Source of the DNA: Halobaculum magnesiiphilum
Lineage (GTDB): Archaea > Halobacteriota > Halobacteria > Halobacteriales > Haloferacaceae
DNA length: 64,000 nucleotides
NCBI RefSeq assembly: GCF_019823105.1
Contig: NZ_CP081958.1
Location: 2,108,001 to 2,172,000, forward strand
Direction: 5' to 3'
Shown here: positions 43,474-52,942 of the stretch, piece after piece
How positions within the stretch are numbered: position 1 is the first letter of the stretch
Layout of the letters: the number at the start of each line of letters is the position of its first letter
Notes under the pieces: model-generated
Database searches by the model: none
Told to the model about the DNA's origin: nothing
Seen by the model: the letters and a program-made list of their open reading frames with translations, nothing else
Position numbers and translations under genes: made by a program

Positions 43474-44244
43474 TCACGGTCGCGTCACCTCCGTCTCGCG
43501 GTCGGTGACGACGCCGTATTTCGCGTCGTCGACGGAGTCGGGCAGCGGCACGTCGCCGGCGGCGTACCGCGAGTCGAGGCTCGCACGGACGGCGTCGCGG
43601 ACGCACGCCCGCGCGGCACTCCCGACGGGCGTCGCGCTCCCCGAGAACGCCGCGGGCTCGCCGCCACGGGCGCTGCCGGCGACGACCGCGTCGGTCGTCG
43701 TCCCCGGGAACCCCGTCGCCGACAGCAGCGTCGCCGCCTTCGCCTCGGCGGCGACGGCGACGAGGTTCGCCAGCGCGCCGTCGTCGAGTCGTCGGGTCGT
43801 CGCGACGAGGACGTTCACCGTGCCGCGGCCCGGGCGGTCGGCGGCGTCGACGGGGTTCGACTCGTCCGCTCGCGCCGGGGCGCCGTCGTCTCCGTCGCCG
43901 CCCGCGACCGCGGCGGCGTTCATCGGCAGCGCCGCGGGGTTCGACACCCCCGCGGTCGCGACCGCGACGACCGGGCCGGCGCGCGCGACCCGCACGTGGC
44001 GCATGTCGACGCCCGTCAGGAGCGCCGGGCCCGCGGACCCGCCCTCCGTGTCCGCGAACCCGGCGTCGTCGAGCCGCCCCGCGACGTACGCGTCGAGGTC
44101 GGTTCGCTCCCACCCCTTTGGGACGGAGACGTTGTACGCCGCCGGCGCCTCGGCGAAGCCGCCGCCCCAGCCGGTCGAGAGCCAGCGCGTGTCGGGTCGC
44201 CGGAGGCGCAGAACCGCCTCGGACACGGCGGTCTCAAAGCGCAC
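43474..44244 (-). CDS. cbiZ: adenosylcobinamide amidohydrolase
   Basis: The 256-residue protein begins VRFETAVSEAVLRLRRPD and contains WLSTGWGGGFAEAPAAYNVSV and TLLSATGFPGTTTDAVV, matching archaeal CbiZ. The enzyme removes the aminopropanol arm from salvaged corrinoids to give adenosylcobyric acid, which CbiB then re-uses. The GTG at 44244 overlaps the end of cobD by 11 nt. Confidence 0.85.
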   Translation of the reverse strand: MRFETAVSEAVLRLRRPDTRWLSTGWGGGFAEAPAAYNVSVPKGWERTDLDAYVAGRLDDAGFADTEGGSAGPALLTGVDMRHVRVARAGPVVAVATAGVSNPAALPMNAAAVAGGDGDDGAPARADESNPVDAADRPGRGTVNVLVATTRRLDDGALANLVAVAAEAKAATLLSATGFPGTTTDAVVAGSARGGEPAAFSGSATPVGSAARACVRDAVRASLDSRYAAGDVPLPDSVDDAKYGVVTDRETEVTRP

Positions 44245-45247
44245 GCAGTACCTCCAGCAGGCGGTCGTTCTCCGCGGGCGTCCGGACCGCCACTCGGACG
44301 TGCGAGTCGAGTCCGCGGAACGTCGTCGCGTCGCGGACCGCGATCCCCGCGTCGGCGGCGCCGTCGACGACCGCGTCGACCCCACGATCGACCACGTTGA
44401 GCAGGAGGAACGGCGACTCGGAGGGATGCACGTCGTACCCCGCGTCGGAAAGTACCTCGCGCATGCGCTCGCGTTCGCTCGCGACCCGGTCGCGCGTCTC
44501 GGCGACGAACCCGCTCTGGCGCATGCAGTGGGCACCGACCGCGAGCGCGGGTGCCCCGAGGTTCCAGGTGCGGCGGGCGTTCGCGAGCGCCTCGCGCCAC
44601 TCGTCGATCGCGACGGCGAAGCCCGCGCGGATGCCGGGCAGGCCGAACAGCTTCGTCAGCGAGCGGGCGACGATCACGCCCGGTTCGCCCGCCAGCGACG
44701 AGCGGCCGGTGAACTCGAGGAAGGCCTCGTCGACCAACAGCGGCGTCCCCGCCGCCCGGCAGTCGGCCGCGAACGCCCGGAGGTCCCCGTCGTCGTAGGC
44801 GTTCCCGGTCGGGTTGTTCGGGTTGCAGACGACCGCGAGCGCGTGGCCCGCAGGATCGGTCTCCAGGATCTCCGCCTGCGGGACGAACGCGGGCTCGCCG
44901 CCCTGGAGGCGAATCTCGCGGGCGTACTCCCCGAAACTCGGATACGGAACGGCGACCGAGTCGCCAGGATCCACGGCGAGGTCGATCGCCAGCCGGATCG
45001 CGGCGAGGCCGCCCGGCGTCGGAATCACTTCCTGGGGGTCACAGCCACCGTACTCGGCGGCCGCGCGGCGGTACGCCGCCGGCGGCTCCGCGGGGTACGT
45101 CCGCGCAGCCTCGAAGGCGTCACGGTAGGCCGCCTCCGTCCCCTCGGGGACGTGCGAGTTCGTGTTCGCGCTGAAGTCCAGCACGTCCGGGTCGTCGCTG
45201 CTGCCGTGGGGCGTGCGCGGGGTGTCGCGCGCGGTATCAAAGTTCAT
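44234..45247 (-). CDS. cobD: threonine-phosphate decarboxylase-like aminotransferase (CobD)
   Basis: The 337-residue PLP enzyme has the class I/II aminotransferase fold with VVCNPNNPTGNAYD and the PLP lysine in SLTKLFGLPGIRAGFA. It is the type that makes aminopropanol phosphate for cobinamide, and the surrounding cob genes support this over HisC. It overlaps cobY by 4 nt. Confidence 0.88.
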   Translation of the reverse strand: MNFDTARDTPRTPHGSSDDPDVLDFSANTNSHVPEGTEAAYRDAFEAARTYPAEPPAAYRRAAAEYGGCDPQEVIPTPGGLAAIRLAIDLAVDPGDSVAVPYPSFGEYAREIRLQGGEPAFVPQAEILETDPAGHALAVVCNPNNPTGNAYDDGDLRAFAADCRAAGTPLLVDEAFLEFTGRSSLAGEPGVIVARSLTKLFGLPGIRAGFAVAIDEWREALANARRTWNLGAPALAVGAHCMRQSGFVAETRDRVASERERMREVLSDAGYDVHPSESPFLLLNVVDRGVDAVVDGAADAGIAVRDATTFRGLDSHVRVAVRTPAENDRLLEVLRAL

Positions 45248-45957
45248 GGGTGGTCTCCGTGGTCGGCCGCGGACGCCTCGTCGCGGGCGCGCCGCCGCAA
45301 CAGCGCCTCGGCGACGCGCAGGTCGCGCGGCCGGTTCACGTTCACCGCGAGTCCTTCGTCGGCGACGACGAGGGCGTTCTCGTCGCCGTACTCCCCGTCG
45401 TCGACGCCGACGACGTTCAGCCCGGTCGGCGCCACCTCGCGGCCGTCGCGCCTCGTCGTCGTCTCCTCGTCGACGCTGACGCCCAAGTCGCGTTTCGCCT
45501 CGACGGGGACGTACACCGACAGCGACGCGTCGCCGGCGGCGTCGATCGCGCGGTCGACGACCCCGGCCGACAGCAACGGGAGGTCCGCGGCGACCGTGAG
45601 CACCGGGCGTTCGACCCGCTCCAGCGCGTAGCCGAGGTCGGCGACGTAGCCGTCGCCGGGGGCGTCGACGACCGAAACGCCGGCCGTCGCGGCGTCGTCG
45701 CCGTCGTCGCTGTCGTCGTCGCAGTCGCCGTCACCGCCGACGCGGGCGTCGCTCTCGCGGTCGCGGAGGGACGCCGCCGTCTCGGGCGCGTTCGGAGAGA
45801 CGACCGCGTGGATGCGGTCGACGCGACCCGCCGAGAGCGCCGCGAGCACCCGGTCGATCATGGGTTCGCCGCCGACCTCAACCAGCGGCTTCTCCGTGTC
45901 GGCGCCGACCGCCCCGAGGCGGGTGCCCCGGCCGCCGCACATCACGAGAGCGTCCAC
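45244..45957 (-). CDS. cobY: adenosylcobinamide-phosphate guanylyltransferase (CobY)
   Basis: The 237-residue nucleotidyltransferase starts VDALVMCGGRGTRLG, then EKPLVEVGGEPMIDRVL and VLTVAADLPLLSAGVVD. Archaea use CobY in place of bacterial CobU to attach GMP to cobinamide phosphate. A central Asp-rich insert (about residues 78-90) is a haloarchaeal addition. It begins at GTG 45957, inside the end of cobS. Confidence 0.88.
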   Translation of the reverse strand: MDALVMCGGRGTRLGAVGADTEKPLVEVGGEPMIDRVLAALSAGRVDRIHAVVSPNAPETAASLRDRESDARVGGDGDCDDDSDDGDDAATAGVSVVDAPGDGYVADLGYALERVERPVLTVAADLPLLSAGVVDRAIDAAGDASLSVYVPVEAKRDLGVSVDEETTTRRDGREVAPTGLNVVGVDDGEYGDENALVVADEGLAVNVNRPRDLRVAEALLRRRARDEASAADHGDHP

Positions 45958-46730
45958 GCGATCACCCCCACATGGACCCCGACGACGCGGGCGATCTCGC
46001 TCGTCGCGCCGAGCACGTCGCCGCTGACGCCGCCGAGGCGGCTCCGCGCCCACCACAGCGCCGCGGCGGTGACGACGCCGGCGGCGGCGAGGACTGCGAC
46101 CCCCGGCAGGAGCGCGGGCCAGTCGACGAGCGCGACGGGCGCGGCGACGACACCGACCCCGATCAGCGATCGCGGGCCGGACTCGGCGGTCAGCGCGGAC
46201 CCGAGCCCCTCGTGGGCGGCGTCGCCGAGACACACCGCCGTCGCCGTCGCCGCCTTCGCGGCCACCTCGGCGCCCACCACGAGGCCGACGGCGGCGACGG
46301 GGGCGAACCGCACGAGATCGGCCAACAGCAGGGCCGCCGCGGCGAGCCCGAGGACGAGCAGCCCCAGCGCCAGCGCGCCGCCGACGCCGAGGGAGCTGTC
46401 CTTCAGCACCTCGCGGCGGCGGTCGGCGTCGCCGTGGACGACCGCGGCGTCGCCCAGGTCCGCGACGCCGTCGAGGTGGGTGATCCCGGTGACTGCGTAC
46501 AGCCACGCGACGAACGCCACCGCGACCGTCTCCGTCGGGATGGCTGCGCCCCGGGCGGGCGCGACGGCGATCGCCGCCAACGGAAGCGCCAGCAGCGCGC
46601 CGATGGGGTAGCCGGCGCCCGGGATCGCCGCCGGCGTCCGGCGGAACGCCTCCCACGAGGCGTCGCTGTGACCGACGGGAACCCGTGAGAGGAAGCCGAG
46701 CGCGCCACGAAGGGCCGCGAGCGCGTTCAC
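45942..46730 (-). CDS. cobS: adenosylcobinamide-GDP ribazoletransferase
   Basis: The 262-residue membrane enzyme begins VNALAALRGALGFLSRVPVG and has the CobS motif THLDGVADLGDA. It joins alpha-ribazole (phosphate) to cobinamide-GDP, completing the nucleotide loop. The GTG at 46730 overlaps the cbiB stop by 4 nt; a GTG two codons upstream is an alternative. Confidence 0.9.
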   Translation of the reverse strand: MNALAALRGALGFLSRVPVGHSDASWEAFRRTPAAIPGAGYPIGALLALPLAAIAVAPARGAAIPTETVAVAFVAWLYAVTGITHLDGVADLGDAAVVHGDADRRREVLKDSSLGVGGALALGLLVLGLAAAALLLADLVRFAPVAAVGLVVGAEVAAKAATATAVCLGDAAHEGLGSALTAESGPRSLIGVGVVAAPVALVDWPALLPGVAVLAAAGVVTAAALWWARSRLGGVSGDVLGATSEIARVVGVHVGVIAWTLS

Positions 46731-47647
46731 AGCCACGCCGCCACCCCCGCGAGCAGGAACGCCAGCGCTCCCGCGACGGCGACCGATCTGACGCCGGTGC
46801 GCGCCTCGGCCGGCGAGGGAAGCGCCGCCTCGGGGTTCAGCGTGTACGCGTCGCGCTTCTCCAGCCGGACGCCGAGGGCGGCGGCCGCGGTCGCCATCGG
46901 CCACCCGGAGTTGGGCGAGGCGGGGACTCGCGCCCACCGTCGGGCGTCGACCAGCGACCGCGGCGACCCGGCTGCGACGGCGAGCAACACGGCCGACACG
47001 CGGGCGGGCACCCACATAACCGCGTCGTCGAGGCGCGCGCTCGCGGTCCCGACCGGCCTGTCGGGGTAGCCGAGCATGGAATCGAGCGTGTTCACGCCCT
47101 TCACCCACGCCGCGGCGGCGACGCCGACGGGGACCGAGACCTGCGCGCCGAGCGCGAACGCCAGCAGGGGCGCCACGAGGCCGTCGGCGAGGTTCTCGGC
47201 GGCGCTCTCGACGGCGGCGCTGCGGATCCCCGCGGCCGACAGCAACGAGGTGTCCCGCCCCACGAGCGCGATCGCAGACTCCCGGGCGGCGTCGGCGTCG
47301 CGGTCGGCGGCCTCGGTCACGTCCCGGGCGACCGAGACGAGCATCCTCAGGCTCGTGAGCGAGAACAGCGCGAAGCCGGCCACGACCGCGGTCGCGACGG
47401 CGGCGACGCGCTCGTCGCCCGCGAGAGCTCCGCTGCCCGCGACGACGCCCCACGCGGCGGCCGCGAACGCCAACGGGAGGGCGACCGCGGCGGCGACGCC
47501 GACGGCCCGGGGCCGGGTCCACTCGCGGTCGACCGCGCCGACGACGCGCCCGAACAGCGCGATCGGATGCACGCGCCCCGGGGGCTCCGAGAACCCCGCG
47601 TCGAGGGCCGCGGCCGTCCCGACGGCCGCGAGCGCGGTCAGTCCCAT
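46727..47647 (-). CDS. cbiB: adenosylcobinamide-phosphate synthase (CbiB)
   Basis: The 306-residue polytopic protein carries the CbiB hallmarks HPIALFGRVVGAVDR, SAAVESAAENLADGLVAPL and VKGVNTLDSMLGYPD. It condenses aminopropanol (phosphate) with adenosylcobyric acid. It overlaps the HAD gene by 10 nt. Confidence 0.92.
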   Translation of the reverse strand: MGLTALAAVGTAAALDAGFSEPPGRVHPIALFGRVVGAVDREWTRPRAVGVAAAVALPLAFAAAAWGVVAGSGALAGDERVAAVATAVVAGFALFSLTSLRMLVSVARDVTEAADRDADAARESAIALVGRDTSLLSAAGIRSAAVESAAENLADGLVAPLLAFALGAQVSVPVGVAAAAWVKGVNTLDSMLGYPDRPVGTASARLDDAVMWVPARVSAVLLAVAAGSPRSLVDARRWARVPASPNSGWPMATAAAALGVRLEKRDAYTLNPEAALPSPAEARTGVRSVAVAGALAFLLAGVAAWL

Positions 47648-48357
47648 CGCCGTGCGACGACCGACGGCAGTTCCCGAAGCGACACCTCGTCCACGGCGAC
47701 GAACCGCGCTCCCGCGTCGACGGCCCCACCGTCGGTCGCCGGGCCGTCACCGACGTGGACCAGCCGGTCGACCGAGACGCCGAGCCCGTCGGCGACCGTC
47801 TCGAACGCCCGCGCGTCGGGCTTGCGCCGTCCGCAGGCGACGCTGGAGACGACGGCGTCGAACGCGGCCTCGTCGACGGCCGACCGTTCCAGCGTCCGCG
47901 CGACGAGCCCGGCAACGCTGCAGTTCGAGAGGACGCCGACGGGGTGCTCCTCGCTCAGCGCGGCGACCGCCTCGGCGGCGCCGGGGCGCGTCTCGACCGG
48001 GCGGTCGAACGCCGCGCGGACCGCGACGGCGGCGTCGTCGACGAAGGCGCGCGGCTCGCGCCCGGGATCGCGGCTCGCCAGCGCCGCCGCGACGTGGTGA
48101 TGGAGCGGGCGCTCGACGCCCGCCTCGTACTCCAGGTGCACCTCGCGATACGCGTCGGCCCAGTCGCCGGGGACGGGGACGCCTCGCTCGCGCAGCTCGG
48201 CGGCGACGGCGGCGGCCGGATCGTCGGGTGGCTCCACGTTGACGAGCGTGCCGAACAGGTCGAACGAGACGGCGGCGACGCCGTCGCCGGGTTCCCGGTC
48301 CGTCCCGTCGCCGCGTTTCCGGTCCGCTCCGTCGTCGACGGCGCCGCCGGCCCCCAT
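47638..48357 (-). CDS. HAD-superfamily hydrolase in the cobalamin operon
   Basis: The 239-residue protein has HAD motif I SFDLFGTLVN, motif II LSNCS, Lys in CGRRKPDARAFE and motif IV HVGDGPATDG, with a helical cap. It sits between cbiA and cbiB with a 2-nt gap and a 10-nt overlap. No CobC/CobZ-type alpha-ribazole-phosphate phosphatase is otherwise seen in this cluster, so this enzyme is a candidate for that step. This is inferred from position only. Confidence 0.8.
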   Translation of the reverse strand: MGAGGAVDDGADRKRGDGTDREPGDGVAAVSFDLFGTLVNVEPPDDPAAAVAAELRERGVPVPGDWADAYREVHLEYEAGVERPLHHHVAAALASRDPGREPRAFVDDAAVAVRAAFDRPVETRPGAAEAVAALSEEHPVGVLSNCSVAGLVARTLERSAVDEAAFDAVVSSVACGRRKPDARAFETVADGLGVSVDRLVHVGDGPATDGGAVDAGARFVAVDEVSLRELPSVVARRWD

Positions 48358-48359
48358 AC

Positions 48360-49658
48360 TCAGATCGCCTCCAGGAACGCGTCGAACGCGCCGCTCTCGG
48401 GGTGAACGTGCGCGTAGGTCCCGAGCGTGCGGTGCTCGGTCAGCCCGTCCATCCCGTCGGCGATGCCGTCGCCGCGCACCACCTCGAAGGCGAACCGGGC
48501 GTCGTCGGCGACCTCGGCCGAGGAGTAGTGGAACTCGTGGCCGCGCAGCGTCCCGCCCTCGCGGGCGGTGAGCGTGTCGCCGCGGGCGCGAAGCTCGACG
48601 TGGTCGAGCGCCTGATATCGGTCGTGCATCCGCACGTCCGCCGGGAGCACGCCCGCCATCTCGTGGGTGTCGCCGTCGGCGGTCGTCAGCGTCTCCGAGA
48701 GCGCCATCAGTCCGCCGCACTCGCCGAGGACGGGCAGCCCGTCGGCCGCCCGTTCCGCGAGGTCGTCAAGGGCGTCGCTGTCGGCCAGCGCGGGCGCGTG
48801 GAGTTCGGGGTAGCCGCCGGGGAGGTACACCGCGTCGCAGTCGGGGAGGGCGTCGCCGCGCGTCGGCGCGAACGTGACGACCTCGGCGCGCTCACGCAGC
48901 CGCTCCAGCGTGGCGGGGTAACGGAACGCGAACGGGGCGTCGTCGGCGACGGCGACGCGCTTCTCGGTCGGGGGTCGGGACTCACGCTCGGACGGCCGCG
49001 GCGGCTCGCGCGCCAAGTCCGCCAGCGCCTCGCCGTCGAGGTGGTCGGCGGCCGCATCGAGCGCCTCGCCAGGGAGCGGCGACTCCTCGCCCATGTGGAG
49101 CCCGAGGTGGCGGTCCGGGATCTCCAGTTCGGAGTTCGGCGGGATCCGCCCGAGGTAGGCGATCCCCTCGGGAAGCGCCTCGCGGATGCCCCGCTCGTGG
49201 CGGCCGCCGTGGGCGCGCTGGGCGATCACGCCCGCAACCTGGATGTCGCGACCGGCGTGGGCGGCGTACTCGCGAAAGCCCAGCGCCGTCGCGGCGACGC
49301 TCTCCATCCCCGCGCTCGCGTCGACGACGAGCACGACCGGCAGATCGAGGAGATCGGCGACCATCGCGGTGCTCGACCCGTCGCCGTCGTACAGGCCCAT
49401 CACGCCCTCGACCACGCACAGGTCGCCCTCGCCGCGATGGTAGTTCCGCCGAAGCCCAGCCTCCCCTTGCATCCAGGCGTCGAGCGTCCGCGAGGGCGTG
49501 CCGGCGACGGCCTCGTGGTGGCTCGGGTCGATGAAGTCCGGGCCGGCCTTCGCCGGCTGGACCGCGTAGCCGGCGTCGTCGAGCGCCCGGATCGTCGCGA
49601 GCGTCGCGACGGTCTTGCCGACGCCGGAGGCGGTGCCGCCGAGGACGACCCCCCTCAT
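48360..49658 (-). CDS. cbiA: cobyrinic acid a,c-diamide synthase
   Basis: The 432-residue enzyme has the P-loop [30 protein letters not shown] and the glutaminase nucleophile in [13 protein letters not shown], with His in FHYSSAE and YAHVHPE. It amidates carboxylates a and c of cobyrinate. It overlaps cobT by 4 nt. Confidence 0.93.
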   Translation of the reverse strand: MRGVVLGGTASGVGKTVATLATIRALDDAGYAVQPAKAGPDFIDPSHHEAVAGTPSRTLDAWMQGEAGLRRNYHRGEGDLCVVEGVMGLYDGDGSSTAMVADLLDLPVVLVVDASAGMESVAATALGFREYAAHAGRDIQVAGVIAQRAHGGRHERGIREALPEGIAYLGRIPPNSELEIPDRHLGLHMGEESPLPGEALDAAADHLDGEALADLAREPPRPSERESRPPTEKRVAVADDAPFAFRYPATLERLRERAEVVTFAPTRGDALPDCDAVYLPGGYPELHAPALADSDALDDLAERAADGLPVLGECGGLMALSETLTTADGDTHEMAGVLPADVRMHDRYQALDHVELRARGDTLTAREGGTLRGHEFHYSSAEVADDARFAFEVVRGDGIADGMDGLTEHRTLGTYAHVHPESGAFDAFLEAI

Positions 49659-50728
49659 CGCTCGGGCTCCGGCACCTCGGACGCCGCCGTCGCCGCGTCC
49701 GACGCTTCCTCGTCCGACGCTTCCTCACCCGGTTCGCGGCCGGCGAGCAGGCGGTCGTACACGTCGACGATCCGGTCGCGGAGGTCGGCCATCGACGCCG
49801 CGGTCGACTCGTCGACGAGACTGAGCGCGCCGCCCATCCCGACGCCCTCCTTGGCCTCGCCGGCGACGTACGCGTCCATCGCGGGGTGTTCGACCGCGTC
49901 GAATCCGGGGTCCGTGACGGCCAACTCCACGTCGAGCGACCGCGCGAGGTCGGCGATCCCCGCGGAGTCGTCGTCGGCGACGAACGACGTGGTTGCGAGC
50001 GTCAGCGGGGCGTCGACGCCGGCGTGGCGCACCAGCGCCGCCGCGGCCGCGAGCTGCGTCCCGCCCGCCAGCGTCACCGCGGTACCGGACTCGACGGCGC
50101 CGACGGTCAGGCCGGCGACGGCCGCGAGCACGGGGTCGCCGACGGCCGCGACCGCCCGCAGGGGGTCGCCCGCGGCGTCGCCGGGGGCGAGCCCGCTCTC
50201 GTCGAGTCCCTCGGCGACGACCCGCCGCTTCAGGTCGAGGGGGTTCTCCGGCAGCGACGACGACACAGACGGCTCCTCCCCGAGCGCCCGGAGGACGCCG
50301 AGGGCGGTCGTCGTCCCGCCGGGGATCGTCTCGCCGATCACGAGGTGGTCGTCCGGGAGCGCGGCCCCGAGTTCGCGCGCTCGTTCGTACGTCTCCTCGG
50401 CCCCGGGAACCGCCGTGGGCTCGCGCACGTCGGCGCCGGGCCCGTTCCCCACGTCGATCGCGGGCGACCCGGTCCGGCCCGCGATCCCGGCGTCGACGCA
50501 AACCACGTCGAACCCGAGCAGTTCCCGCGCGGCGCGCGTCGCCACCGCGGGGGTCGGACAGCCGCTCGGACTCACGGGGATGACCGGCGCGAGCGTCGGT
50601 TCGCCGTGGGTCACGATGTCCAGGTCCGCGCCGGGGGTGTGACGCATCAGCTCCGGGTCGGCGCCGGCGGCGCTGATCCCCGGAACCTCCGCGGTCTCGG
50701 TCGTTCCGGCGACGAGGAAGACTCTCAC
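49655..50728 (-). CDS. cobT: CobT-family nicotinate-nucleotide phosphoribosyltransferase (archaeal branch)
   Basis: The 357-residue protein belongs to the archaeal CobT-like family: [38 protein letters not shown] and [14 protein letters not shown]. It would activate the lower-ligand base to alpha-ribazole phosphate. A 25-residue acidic tail follows the core. It starts at GTG 50728, overlapping by GTGA a 21-codon frame in front that carries the leaderless start. Confidence 0.82.
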   Translation of the reverse strand: MRVFLVAGTTETAEVPGISAAGADPELMRHTPGADLDIVTHGEPTLAPVIPVSPSGCPTPAVATRAARELLGFDVVCVDAGIAGRTGSPAIDVGNGPGADVREPTAVPGAEETYERARELGAALPDDHLVIGETIPGGTTTALGVLRALGEEPSVSSSLPENPLDLKRRVVAEGLDESGLAPGDAAGDPLRAVAAVGDPVLAAVAGLTVGAVESGTAVTLAGGTQLAAAAALVRHAGVDAPLTLATTSFVADDDSAGIADLARSLDVELAVTDPGFDAVEHPAMDAYVAGEAKEGVGMGGALSLVDESTAASMADLRDRIVDVYDRLLAGREPGEEASDEEASDAATAASEVPEPER

Positions 50729-50790
50729 GTGCGCCCCTCCGGTGACGCTGGCGAGACCGATCCGTGCTCGATCGTCGGCGAGTGCTGCAT
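50725..50790 (-). CDS. possible 21-residue leader ORF before cobT
   Basis: The frame begins at ATG 50790, centred 28 nt after a TATA-like element, and reads [20 protein letters not shown] plus Thr. Its TGA overlaps the cobT GTG. It may couple ribosomes onto the GTG of cobT, which has no convincing Shine-Dalgarno sequence. The peptide itself resembles nothing I know. Confidence 0.4.
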   Translation of the reverse strand: MQHSPTIEHGSVSPASPEGRT

Positions 50791-50814
50791 GCCCGTACGA
50801 GACACGGCGCCCGG

Positions 50815-50822
50815 CATAACAA
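50815..50822 (-). promoter_or_regulatory. TATA box of the cobT operon
   Basis: On the minus strand TTGTTATG lies 28 nt before the ATG at 50790 and about 90 nt before the cobT GTG, so the long corrinoid operon has its own promoter separate from btuCD. Confidence 0.5.
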
Positions 50823-50860
50823 TTGTGAGTGCGCTAGGACAAGTTCGCTTGACCGGGTCG

Positions 50861-51745
50861 CTACGGGTCCTCCTCGCGCAGCGCCGTCACCATCGGCGAG
50901 CCGACCGCGGGGTCGTCGTTGACGGCCGCGCGGACGCCGAACGCCTCCGCGAGCGCGTCGTCGGAGAGCACCTCGCGTGGGGTTCCGGATGCCCGGACCT
51001 GGCCGCCCGCGAGCAACACGAGCCGGTCGCACACCCGCGCCGCGAGGTTCAGGTCGTGGATCGCCGCGAGCGCGGCCTTGCCGTCGTCGACGGCCTCCCG
51101 GACGAGTTCGAGCGTCCGGATCTGGTGGTTGATGTCGAGGCTGGCGGTCGGCTCGTCCAGCAGGAGGCCGGGCGTCTCGGCGGCCAGCGCCCGGGCGAAC
51201 AGCACGCGCTGGCGCTCGCCGCCCGACAGCGTCGTCACCGACCGGTCGGCGAACTCCGCCACCTCCGCACGCTCCATCGCCCGGCGGACCGCCTCACGGT
51301 CGGCCTCGGTGGTCGTGCCGAACCGGGAGACGTAGGCGGTGCGCCCCATCTCGACGACCGACTCGACGGGGAACTCGAACGCCGTGTTCGTCTCCTGCGG
51401 GACCGTGGCGACGCGACGGGCGACCTCCCGTTGGGACAGCTCCCGGCGGTCGGTGCCGGCCAACTCGACGGCGCCGCCGTCGATCCCGAGCGTCCCGTTG
51501 CACGCGGCGATGAGCGTCGTCTTGCCGGCGCCGTTGGGGCCGACGAGACCGACGAGTTCGCCGCGGTCGACCGAGAGGGAGACCCCGTCGAGCACGCGTT
51601 CGCCCCCGCGGGAGACGACGAGGTCGCGGACGGCGATCATCGGGGGCTCGTCGGCCGAAGCCTCGCTCCCCGCGGCGACGGCGTCGCCGTCGCGGCTCGC
51701 GTCGCCGTCGCGTGGGTCGTCGCCGGCGTCGTCGCGCTCGCTCAC
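50861..51745 (-). CDS. btuD: cobalamin ABC transporter ATPase
   Basis: The 294-residue protein has Walker [16 protein letters not shown]-loop VPQETN, signature [15 protein letters not shown], Walker [12 protein letters not shown] and the His switch [12 protein letters not shown] of FecCD-type ATPases. A 35-residue Asp-rich extension precedes the domain. It overlaps btuC by GTGA. Confidence 0.9.
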   Translation of the reverse strand: MSERDDAGDDPRDGDASRDGDAVAAGSEASADEPPMIAVRDLVVSRGGERVLDGVSLSVDRGELVGLVGPNGAGKTTLIAACNGTLGIDGGAVELAGTDRRELSQREVARRVATVPQETNTAFEFPVESVVEMGRTAYVSRFGTTTEADREAVRRAMERAEVAEFADRSVTTLSGGERQRVLFARALAAETPGLLLDEPTASLDINHQIRTLELVREAVDDGKAALAAIHDLNLAARVCDRLVLLAGGQVRASGTPREVLSDDALAEAFGVRAAVNDDPAVGSPMVTALREEDP

Positions 51746-52884
51746 AGGTCGTACACCTCACGGGTGCGAAGCAGGTACAGGAAGAACGGCGCGCCGGCGG
51801 CGGCCGTCACGATGCCGACGGGGAGCTCGGCGACGCCCGAGCGCGCGAACGTGTCGGCGGCGACGAGGAAGCTCCCGCCCGCGAGCGCGCTCGTCGGCAG
51901 CAGCACCCGGTGGTCCGGCCCGACGACCAGCCGGACGCCGTGGGGGACGATGAGGCCGACGAAGCCGATGACGCCGGAGACGGCGACGGCGGCGCCGGTC
52001 AACACCGACGAGACGGCCAGCAGGACGCGCTTGCTCCGCTCGGCGTCGACGCCGAGGGCGACGGCGTCGGTCTCCCCGAGCAGGAGGACGTTCAGGTCGC
52101 GGGCGTACGCGAACAACACGAGCGTCAGGAGGGGAACGACCACGGCCGCGGCGGTCACCTCCGCCCAGTTCGCGCCGCTGAGGTGGCCCATCAGCCAGTA
52201 GGTCACCTGCCGGATCGACTCCCCCGAGTGGAGGAGGAGGTACGAGACGACGGCCCCGAGGAACGTCTGGACGGCGACGCCCGCGAGCAGCAGCGTCGCC
52301 ACGGGCGTCCGGCCGTCGCGGCTCGCGATGAGGTAGACGCCGAACCCGGCCGCCAGCGCGCCGCAGAAGGCGGCGATCTGGAGGCCGGCGCCGTCGGCGA
52401 GCAGCGGCCGGAGCGGGCCGAGCAGCGCGAGCAGCGACGCGGGGGCGACGATCCACGAGACCGCGCCGACGGCCGCGCCCGAGGAGACGCCGATGATCCC
52501 CGGGTCGGCCATCGGGTTGCGGAAGAAGCCCTGCATCACCGTGCCGGCGGACGCGAGGCCGACGCCGACGAACGCCGCCAGCAGGATCCGCGGGAGGCGA
52601 ACCCGCATCACGATCGCCTCGTGCGTCTCCGAGACCGGGAACGCGAACGGGTGGGCGAACTCGACGCGGAGGGGGAGGCCGGCGGTCAGCGGACCGCCAC
52701 CTCCGGCGGCGGTCGTGGCCCACTCGACGCCCACCGGCACCGCGACGGCGTTTACGACGACGGCCACGACCGTCCCGGCGGGGACCGACACCGGGCCGAT
52801 GCCCGCGCTCACCGTCACGACCGCGACGAGGAGCGCGAACAGGAGGGTCGAGTAGCCGGCGGCGCGGCGCAGGACGGGTGTCAC
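51742..52884 (-). CDS. btuC: cobalamin ABC transporter permease
   Basis: The 380-residue, ten-helix permease of the FecCD family shows [40 protein letters not shown] and the C-terminal [19 protein letters not shown]. It forms the channel of the BtuCDF importer with the neighbouring BtuD and BtuF. It starts at GTG 52884 and is divergent from btuF, with 58 nt between the starts. Confidence 0.92.
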   Translation of the reverse strand: MTPVLRRAAGYSTLLFALLVAVVTVSAGIGPVSVPAGTVVAVVVNAVAVPVGVEWATTAAGGGGPLTAGLPLRVEFAHPFAFPVSETHEAIVMRVRLPRILLAAFVGVGLASAGTVMQGFFRNPMADPGIIGVSSGAAVGAVSWIVAPASLLALLGPLRPLLADGAGLQIAAFCGALAAGFGVYLIASRDGRTPVATLLLAGVAVQTFLGAVVSYLLLHSGESIRQVTYWLMGHLSGANWAEVTAAAVVVPLLTLVLFAYARDLNVLLLGETDAVALGVDAERSKRVLLAVSSVLTGAAVAVSGVIGFVGLIVPHGVRLVVGPDHRVLLPTSALAGGSFLVAADTFARSGVAELPVGIVTAAAGAPFFLYLLRTREVYDL

Positions 52885-52910
52885 GATCTAAAGGCTGCTT
52901 TCATTAGGCA

Positions 52911-52920
52911 AATATTTATT
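52911..52920. promoter_or_regulatory. shared AT-rich core promoter of btuCD and btuF
   Basis: AATATTTATT is centred 27 nt before the btuF GTG (52943) and 31 nt before the btuC GTG (52884) on the other strand. It is the only AT-rich element in the 58-nt divergent gap, so both leaderless transcripts may use the same TATA region in opposite directions. Confidence 0.6.
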
Positions 52921-52942
52921 GTCTTGTCCGCTGGCTCCAGAC

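Noticed and set aside
50729-50860. Possible cobalamin riboswitch ahead of cobT
   Set aside because: No B12-box-like conserved core can be seen in this short gap, and the promoter elements point to control by other means.
52919-52942. TTG at 52919 as start of btuF
   Set aside because: It lies within the TATA element and so before the transcription start; GTG 52943 has the right spacing and precedes the signal peptide.
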